Of a DNA stretch of 64,000 bases, positions 59,229 through 64,000 are shown in pieces. Every line of letters begins with the position of its first letter. The stretch's first letter is position 1. Under the pieces are notes generated by a model. The model was not told where the DNA came from. It saw only the letters and a list, made by a program, of their open reading frames with translations, and searched no databases. Source of the DNA: Streptomyces hygroscopicus. Lineage in GTDB: Bacteria > Actinomycetota > Actinomycetes > Streptomycetales > Streptomycetaceae. The DNA is taken from the NCBI GenBank assembly GCA_002021875.1, contig CP018627.1, positions 7,812,001 through 7,876,000 of the forward strand, written 5' to 3'. A program made the translations under genes and the position numbers.

Positions 59229-60941
59229 CTAGGGCAGACCGTGGACCTTGGGGCCCACCGCGTTCGACCACGCGTTGCCCGCGGTCGCGTCCCAGTTGGT
59301 GGACCAGGTCATCGCGCCGCGCAGACCCGGGTAGGTCCTGGCCGGTTTGAAGGAGCCGCAGTTCGTGCCGCGGGCCAGGCAGTCCAGGGCGTTGTTCACG
59401 ATCGCCGGGGAGACGTAGCCGCTGCCCGCGCCGCGCGTCGAGGCGGGCAGGCCGAGACCGACCTGGGACGGCGACAGACCGCCCTCCAACTGGATGCAGG
59501 CGAGGGCGGTGAGGAAGTCGACCGAGCCCTGGGAGTAGACCTTGCCGTCGCAGCCCAGCATCGAGCCGCTGTTGTAGTACTGCATGTTGACCACCGTCAG
59601 GATGTCCTTGATGTTCAGCGCCGTCTGGAAGTAGGCGCCCGAGGTGGACTGCATGTCGATGGTCTGCGGGGCCATGGTGATCACGAGGCCGGATCCGGCC
59701 TTGGCCGACAGGGAACGCAGCGCCTGGGTCATATAGGTGGCGTTGAGGCCGTTCTCCAGGTCGATGTCGACGCCGTTGAAGCCGTACTCGCGCATCAGGG
59801 CGTAGACCGAGTTGGCGAAGTTGTTCGCGGAGGCCGAGTCGTTGATGGACACCGTGCCGTTCTGGCCGCCGATCGAGATCACGACGGACTTCCCGGCCGC
59901 CTGCTTGGCCTTGATGTCGTCCTTGAACTGCTGCTCGCTGCCGTAGCCGACGGCGGGGTCGAGGGTGAAGTCGACGCCTCCTGGGCTGCCGGTGGCGTCC
60001 GCGAAGGCGACCGCGATGATGTCGTACTGGTCCTGGACCTCGCGCAGCTTCTGCACGGCCGCGCCGTTGTTGAAGTTCTGCCAGTACCCGGTGACCGCGT
60101 GCTTGGGTACGGCACCGCCGCCCCCGCCGCCTCCGGCCGTGGTCGTGCCCGTGACGGCGGACGACCTGGGCGACTCGCCCGCCGCGTTGGTGGCGGTGAC
60201 CTGGAACTGGTACGAGGTGGAGGCCGCGAGACCCGTCACGGTCGCCGAAGCGCCGCCCACCGACTGCACCTTGGAGCCGTCGCGGTAGACGTTGTAGCCG
60301 GTCGCGCCGGTGACCGGGGACCAGGACAGATCGATGGACGACGAGGTGGCGCCGCCGGTCCGCAGCCCGCTCGGCGCGCCCGGCACCGGGTCGCCGGGGT
60401 CGCCGCCGGGGCCGGCCAGGCTGATGTCGTCGGCGTAGTAGGCGGGCTGGCCGTACCAGCCGTGGGTGTAGACGGTCACCGAGGTGGTGTTGGCACCGGT
60501 GGTGAAGCCGGTGCTGAGCTGCTGCCAGCCGGGCGCGGAGGGCGTCCAGGCCGAGACGTCGGTGGTGCCGGTGCCGCTCGCGCCGAGGTAGACATAGCTG
60601 CCCTGGACCCAGGCGCTCAGCGTGTACGAGGAGTTGGGCTTGACGGCCACGGTCTGGGCGCAGCGGGCGTTGTCCGTGCCCGCCGGGGTGGCCTTGAGCG
60701 CGGCCGAGCCGCCGTGGACGGGGCTCGCGACCGTGGCGCCGCTCCCGGCGGAACAGGTCCAGCCGCTGAGGCCGGACTCGAAGCCGGGGTTCTGGGCGAG
60801 GTTGGCGGCGGCGGCGCCCGCGGCGGTGCCGCCGAGTGCGACCAGACCGGTGGCGCCCAGGGCGATTGCGGCGAATGCGCTGGTCAGTCGGGCGAAGCTG
60901 CGTCTGAGTCGGGTGGGGCGGGGGTGTGGGGCACGGTCCAT
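59229..60941 (-). CDS. Secreted multi-domain GH18 chitinase (CBM - FnIII - GH18)
   Basis: 570 residues from the ATG behind GGAGGCAG. Order: signal peptide (SFARLTSAFAAIALGATG, then GTAAGAAA), a family-like carbohydrate-binding module at about 45-180 (NLAQNPGFESGLSGWTCSAG, then STGFTTGANTTSVTVYTHGW), a fibronectin III domain at about 190-275 (APSGLRTGGATSSSIDLSWS, then YQFQVTATNAAGESPRS), a glycine linker, and the GH18 barrel (about 285-570) with YGFNGVDIDLENG. A chitin-degrading exoenzyme; the binding module should hold it on insoluble chitin. Start before MDRAPHP chosen over a longer frame. Confidence 0.94.
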   Translation of the reverse strand: MDRAPHPRPTRLRRSFARLTSAFAAIALGATGLVALGGTAAGAAAANLAQNPGFESGLSGWTCSAGSGATVASPVHGGSAALKATPAGTDNARCAQTVAVKPNSSYTLSAWVQGSYVYLGASGTGTTDVSAWTPSAPGWQQLSTGFTTGANTTSVTVYTHGWYGQPAYYADDISLAGPGGDPGDPVPGAPSGLRTGGATSSSIDLSWSPVTGATGYNVYRDGSKVQSVGGASATVTGLAASTSYQFQVTATNAAGESPRSSAVTGTTTAGGGGGGGAVPKHAVTGYWQNFNNGAAVQKLREVQDQYDIIAVAFADATGSPGGVDFTLDPAVGYGSEQQFKDDIKAKQAAGKSVVISIGGQNGTVSINDSASANNFANSVYALMREYGFNGVDIDLENGLNATYMTQALRSLSAKAGSGLVITMAPQTIDMQSTSGAYFQTALNIKDILTVVNMQYYNSGSMLGCDGKVYSQGSVDFLTALACIQLEGGLSPSQVGLGLPASTRGAGSGYVSPAIVNNALDCLARGTNCGSFKPARTYPGLRGAMTWSTNWDATAGNAWSNAVGPKVHGLP

Positions 60942-61020
60942 GACTGCCTCCGTGGGGGAATCCGTTGGGAAGCCGGTGTGAAGGAGGAGATTGCGGACGG
61001 TGGCCACCGTATGAACGTAA

Positions 61021-61036
61021 AGTGGTCCAGACCAAT
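61021..61036. promoter_or_regulatory. DasR-type operator (dre) upstream of second chitinase
   Basis: AGTGGTCCAGACCAAT matches the DasR consensus at 14 of 16 positions. It lies 80 bp before the chitinase start, the same distance as the first site from its gene, so the two enzymes should be induced together by chitin breakdown products. Confidence 0.8.
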
Positions 61037-61222
61037 AACCTTGTCAAGGGGATGCGCGGACTCCGCATCGGACCCGGGTGGCGTAACCCAGAGGAACTGT
61101 TCTCTCACGCCGCTTTCGTGGATAAAGTGACGACGGACCAGGACAGGGGCAGTAATGAGACAGGGGCAGTAGAGACCTGTGGCCGCCGCCGCTCGGCGCC
61201 GATGTGAGACGGGGTAGCCGAC

Positions 61223-62128
61223 GTGCCCACCGCGATAGCAGTCACCGGCCGGGAGCTGGTGCTTCCGCCGCCCGACGGGCAGACCCCGTCGGCCGTCGTG
61301 CTCCGCCCGCCGGAAGCGCAGTCACTCGACGACGCCCTCGCCGAGGTCGGGAACCTCCTCGACCAGCAGGGCTACCTCGTCGTGCTCTATCCCGCCGCCA
61401 CCCCCGCGGCCGTGGTCCGCCGGCTCCATATCGTGCGCTCCGTCCTGGAGAGCGACCGGATGGCGCTGCTGCCGCTCGAACTGCCCCCGCTGGCCGTGGC
61501 CGTACTGGCCCGTCAGTTACGTCAGCTTTCCATTTCCGACTTCAGCCCCGGCGTTCTGGCGTGCGCCGCCCGGCTGCTCTCCCACTACATCCACGCGGGC
61601 GCCCTCCTGGGCAGCGTCGCCCGGCTGGACCGGGTCCCGGTCAGCCTCACCTCGCACGTCAAGTCCTGGGTGCCCGGCGCCCACTTCGGGGTGCTCGCCC
61701 ATCCCACCCCGCGGCTGGTGAAGGTCGGCGGTGCGTCCGAGCTGCCCGCCCCCGGGTACGCCACCTCCATGACCGTCGCCCGGGGCCAGCTCAACAGCCA
61801 TGGCTACGGGAGCGGCGGCGCGGGCCACGACGACTGGGTCGCCGGCACCCTCGCCCCCGCCTGGGGCGTACGGGGTGTGGAGGAGGTGCCGCTGCCCGCC
61901 GAGTCGGCGCGCTGGTGGGGCACCCCGAAGCTGATCGAGTTCGCCGCGGCCATCCCCGACCTCTCGGTCCTCTACCAGCTCGTGGCCTCCGTAAGGAGAG
62001 AGGAATGCCACTGGTGCGGTTTCGAACTCATCGGCGACCGCTGTGCCTTCTGCTCCTGCCCGGTGGCACGCGGCGATGAGATCCCCGCACTGCTCACGTC
62101 CCAACGTCCCGCCCTGACCAGCCGGTAA
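61223..62128 (+). CDS. Hypothetical protein with C-terminal zinc-ribbon-like motif, pilus-locus partner
   Basis: 301 residues from a GTG. The sequence is mixed alpha/beta; no signal peptide or membrane segment. The C-terminus has two paired-cysteine motifs, ECHWCGFELIGDRCAFCSC, which could bind zinc. A CpaB-like gene follows 26 bp later on the same strand and a CpaE/TadZ-like gene after that, so it is probably a Streptomyces-specific member of that Tad/Flp locus. Function unknown. Confidence 0.75.
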   Translation: MPTAIAVTGRELVLPPPDGQTPSAVVLRPPEAQSLDDALAEVGNLLDQQGYLVVLYPAATPAAVVRRLHIVRSVLESDRMALLPLELPPLAVAVLARQLRQLSISDFSPGVLACAARLLSHYIHAGALLGSVARLDRVPVSLTSHVKSWVPGAHFGVLAHPTPRLVKVGGASELPAPGYATSMTVARGQLNSHGYGSGGAGHDDWVAGTLAPAWGVRGVEEVPLPAESARWWGTPKLIEFAAAIPDLSVLYQLVASVRREECHWCGFELIGDRCAFCSCPVARGDEIPALLTSQRPALTSR

Positions 62129-62154
62129 CGTCCCCGAACGAGGTTGTGCGTCCC

Positions 62155-62859
62155 ATGAATTCACGCCAGCGCCGCGGAGTCATCCTGCTGCTCCTGTCGG
62201 TCCTGTGCGCCGTCGGCGCCTTCGCCGGAGTGCTCTCCGTCGTCAACGACGTGGAGTCGAAGGTCGGCCCCGAGACCACCGCCTACAAGCTCACCTCGGA
62301 CGTCAAGCCCTATAAGGCGCTGGACGCGGGGGAGTTCGAGAAGGTCTCGATGCCCAAGCGCTATGTGCCCTCCACCGCCGTCACCGATCTCGACGAGCTA
62401 CGCGGGAAGATCGCGGTGACCCAGCTCGCCAAGGGGTCGCTGCTGCAGCGGGACATGATCGCGAACCGGCCCGCCCTGAAGCCCGGCCAACAGGAGATCG
62501 CCATCATGATCGACGCGGCGACCGGCGTCGCCGGGAAGATCACCCCCGGTGCGAAGGTCAACATCTACGCGACCTTCGAGGGCAACTCCCAGGGCGAGGA
62601 AGCGGTCTCCAAGCTGATCGTCGCGGGCGCCGAGGTGCTCGACCTCGGCAAGATCACCGCCCTGGAGCCCAACCAGGACGACAAGCGGCGGATCGACGAG
62701 GCCGTGCCGATCACCTTCGCGCTCGACACCAAGAACGCACAGCGCGTGGCCTACGCGGAGTCCTTCGCCTCGCATGTGCGGCTCGCGCTGGTCGCCCCCG
62801 GCGGAGGCACCTCCATAGGCCCCGGCGACCGCACCTACACCCTCGACGGCGACAAATGA
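62155..62859 (+). CDS. CpaB/RcpC-like Flp pilus assembly protein
   Basis: 234 residues from the ATG 11 bases after GAGG (a GTG at 62146 is too close to the site). N-terminal membrane anchor (GVILLLLSVLCAVGAFAGVL), then a SAF-like domain (VKPYKALDAGEFEKVSMPKR), KGSLLQRDMIANRPALKPGQ and a CpaB-type C-terminal part (VSKLIVAGAEVLDLGKITAL). CpaB/RcpC links the secretin and cell wall in Tad pili. In Gram-positive species its partner is not the outer-membrane channel, so the role may differ. Confidence 0.85.
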   Translation: MNSRQRRGVILLLLSVLCAVGAFAGVLSVVNDVESKVGPETTAYKLTSDVKPYKALDAGEFEKVSMPKRYVPSTAVTDLDELRGKIAVTQLAKGSLLQRDMIANRPALKPGQQEIAIMIDAATGVAGKITPGAKVNIYATFEGNSQGEEAVSKLIVAGAEVLDLGKITALEPNQDDKRRIDEAVPITFALDTKNAQRVAYAESFASHVRLALVAPGGGTSIGPGDRTYTLDGDK

Positions 62860-62875
62860 GTGAGGAGGTGCCGCG

Positions 62876-64000
62876 GTGACGACCAGGATTCTGCCGGCCG
62901 CCGGCGACCCCGACGCCGCCCGCTCCCTGAGCGGGCTGCTCGGCCAGCTGCCCGGTGTCGAACCGTCGGCGCCGGTCGGCGACTCGACCCTGCTGCTCGA
63001 CACCCTCGCCTCGCTGGCCGCCGCCTCCCTGGAGGAGCTGCCGGAGGTCGTCCTCGTCCATGAGCGCATCGGCCCGGCCCCGGCGCTGGAGCTGATCCGT
63101 GAGATCGCGCTGCGCTTCCCGGCGGTGGGCGTGGTGCTGGTGACCGCCGACGCGGGGCCCGCGCTGTACTCGGCCGCCATGGACGCCGGGGCCCGCGGCA
63201 TCGCCGGGATACCGCTGTCGTACGACGAGCTGGCGGCCCGCGTCCAGGGCGCCGCCCAGTGGGCCACGGGCGTGCGGCGCCATCTCGGGGGCGGCGGCGA
63301 TCCGTTGGCCACCGGGCCCGGCGGCAAGCTGGTCGCGGTCGCGGGGGCCAAGGGCGGGGTCGGCACCACCGTGACCGCCGTGCAGCTCGCGCTCGCCGCG
63401 CGGGCCGCGGGCCGTAAGGTCGCGCTCGTCGACCTGGACCTGCAGTCCGGGGACATCGCCTCTTACCTCGACGTCCAGTTCCGGCGCTCGATCGCCGATC
63501 TGGCCCAGATCAGCGACATCTCGCCCCGGGTGCTCCAGGACGCCGTGTTCACCCACCAGACCGGGCTCGGGCTGCTGCTCGCGCCCGGCGAGGGCGAGCG
63601 CGGCGAGGAGGTGACCGACCGCACCGCCCGCCAGGTCATCGGCGCGCTGCGGTCGCGCTTCGAGCTGGTGATCGTCGACTGCGGTACGCAGATGACCTCC
63701 GCGGGCGCCGCCGCCGTGGAGACCGCGGACATCGCGCTGCTGGTGACCACCCCGGACGTGGTCGCGGTGCGCGCCGCCAAGCGCATGGTCCGGCTGTGGG
63801 ACCGGCTCCAGATCCGCAAGGCGGAGGAGACCGTGACCGTGGTCAACCGGCACACCCGCAGCGCGGAGATCCAGCCGCAGCTCGTCCAGCGGGCCACCGG
63901 GACGACCGTGGCGCGCACAGCCATCCCGGCCGGCTTCAAGGAACTGCAGCCCGCCGTGGACTCGGGCCGGATGCAGGACCTGGACGCCAAGTCGGCCGTC
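62876..64000 (+). CDS. CpaE/TadZ-like ATPase of Tad pilus locus (runs off window)
   Basis: 375 codons visible from a GTG after GGAGG; no stop before 64000. Receiver-like N-terminal domain (VVLVHERIGPAPALELIREI) followed by a MinD/ParA ATPase: deviant Walker A in AVAGAKGGVGTTVTAVQLAL, then VALVDLDLQSGDI and FELVIVDCGTQMTSAGA, with LLVTTPDVVAVRAAKRMVRL. Such proteins position Tad/Flp secretion machinery. It continues an operon with the CpaB-like gene (16-bp gap); the ATPase and pilin genes should lie beyond the window. Confidence 0.88.
   Translation, partial: MTTRILPAAGDPDAARSLSGLLGQLPGVEPSAPVGDSTLLLDTLASLAAASLEELPEVVLVHERIGPAPALELIREIALRFPAVGVVLVTADAGPALYSAAMDAGARGIAGIPLSYDELAARVQGAAQWATGVRRHLGGGGDPLATGPGGKLVAVAGAKGGVGTTVTAVQLALAARAAGRKVALVDLDLQSGDIASYLDVQFRRSIADLAQISDISPRVLQDAVFTHQTGLGLLLAPGEGERGEEVTDRTARQVIGALRSRFELVIVDCGTQMTSAGAAAVETADIALLVTTPDVVAVRAAKRMVRLWDRLQIRKAEETVTVVNRHTRSAEIQPQLVQRATGTTVARTAIPAGFKELQPAVDSGRMQDLDAKSAV

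Overview
The window is high-GC actinobacterial chromosome, almost certainly Streptomyces. Codons are strongly G/C-ended, GTG and TTG starts are common, many genes overlap as ATGA or GTGA, and the content is typical of the genus: mycothiol amidase Mca, GTP-type PEP carboxykinase, GreA, DasR-type sites before GH18 chitinases, XRE/DUF397 pairs and Tad-type pilus genes. From memory, the order cystathionine synthase - threonine dehydratase - greA - mca - DUF255 - hemolysin III - pckG - chitinase resembles the S. coelicolor core region around SCO4958 to SCO5003. No rRNA, tRNA, transposase, integrase, CRISPR or replication origin was seen.

Layout. 0-10.5 kb is core metabolism: a TPR-like membrane protein, cystathionine gamma-synthase, an ECF-type sigma factor with a small membrane protein, a MarR regulator, threonine dehydratase with a long low-complexity N-terminus, a DrrAB-like exporter, GreA, a DUF4307 protein and Mca behind a candidate sigma-R promoter. 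10.5-20 kb holds a 1095-residue NB-ARC/TPR ATPase and a DUF255 thioredoxin-fold gene. Between them sits a cassette of about 4 kb (LysR, NAD-epimerase, flavin disulfide oxidoreductase, broken fumarase) whose left edge carries a decayed copy of the DUF255 5' end. 20.1-21.1 kb is minisatellite DNA. 21-26.5 kb carries a TetR regulator, hemolysin III, pckG and an AlaA-like aminotransferase.

26.6-35.2 kb is one peptide-uptake operon: lipoprotein, two permeases, a fused double ATPase, a CocE/X-Pro-type hydrolase and a TetR regulator. It ends at a perfect 62-bp palindrome. 35.3-40.5 kb has an ECF sigma/membrane protein pair, a three-gene small-protein module divergent from an HTH/TPR regulator, a HAD hydrolase and a lipoprotein with an internal duplication. 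41-48.2 kb is a D-amino-acid and sugar-acid catabolic locus (N-acyl-D-amino-acid deacylase, D-amino-acid deaminase/aldolase, PfkB kinase, IclR, RidA, GntP) with a candidate operator in its divergent promoter.

48.2-53.5 kb is a compact operon of unknown role: an AT-rich leader with a 43-codon frame, an ABC ATPase, a permease with an extracytoplasmic tail, and a secreted beta-propeller/phosphoesterase. 53.6-55.5 kb is an XRE/DUF397 pair divergent from a second copy of the small-protein module seen at 36.6-37.3 kb. 55.6-61 kb is secreted hydrolases: an M14 carboxypeptidase, an S1-type protease and two tandem GH18 chitinases, each with a DasR-like site. 61.2-64 kb begins a Tad/Flp pilus locus and runs off the end. 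The strongest leads for something undescribed are the duplicated small-protein module and the ABC-propeller/phosphoesterase operon.
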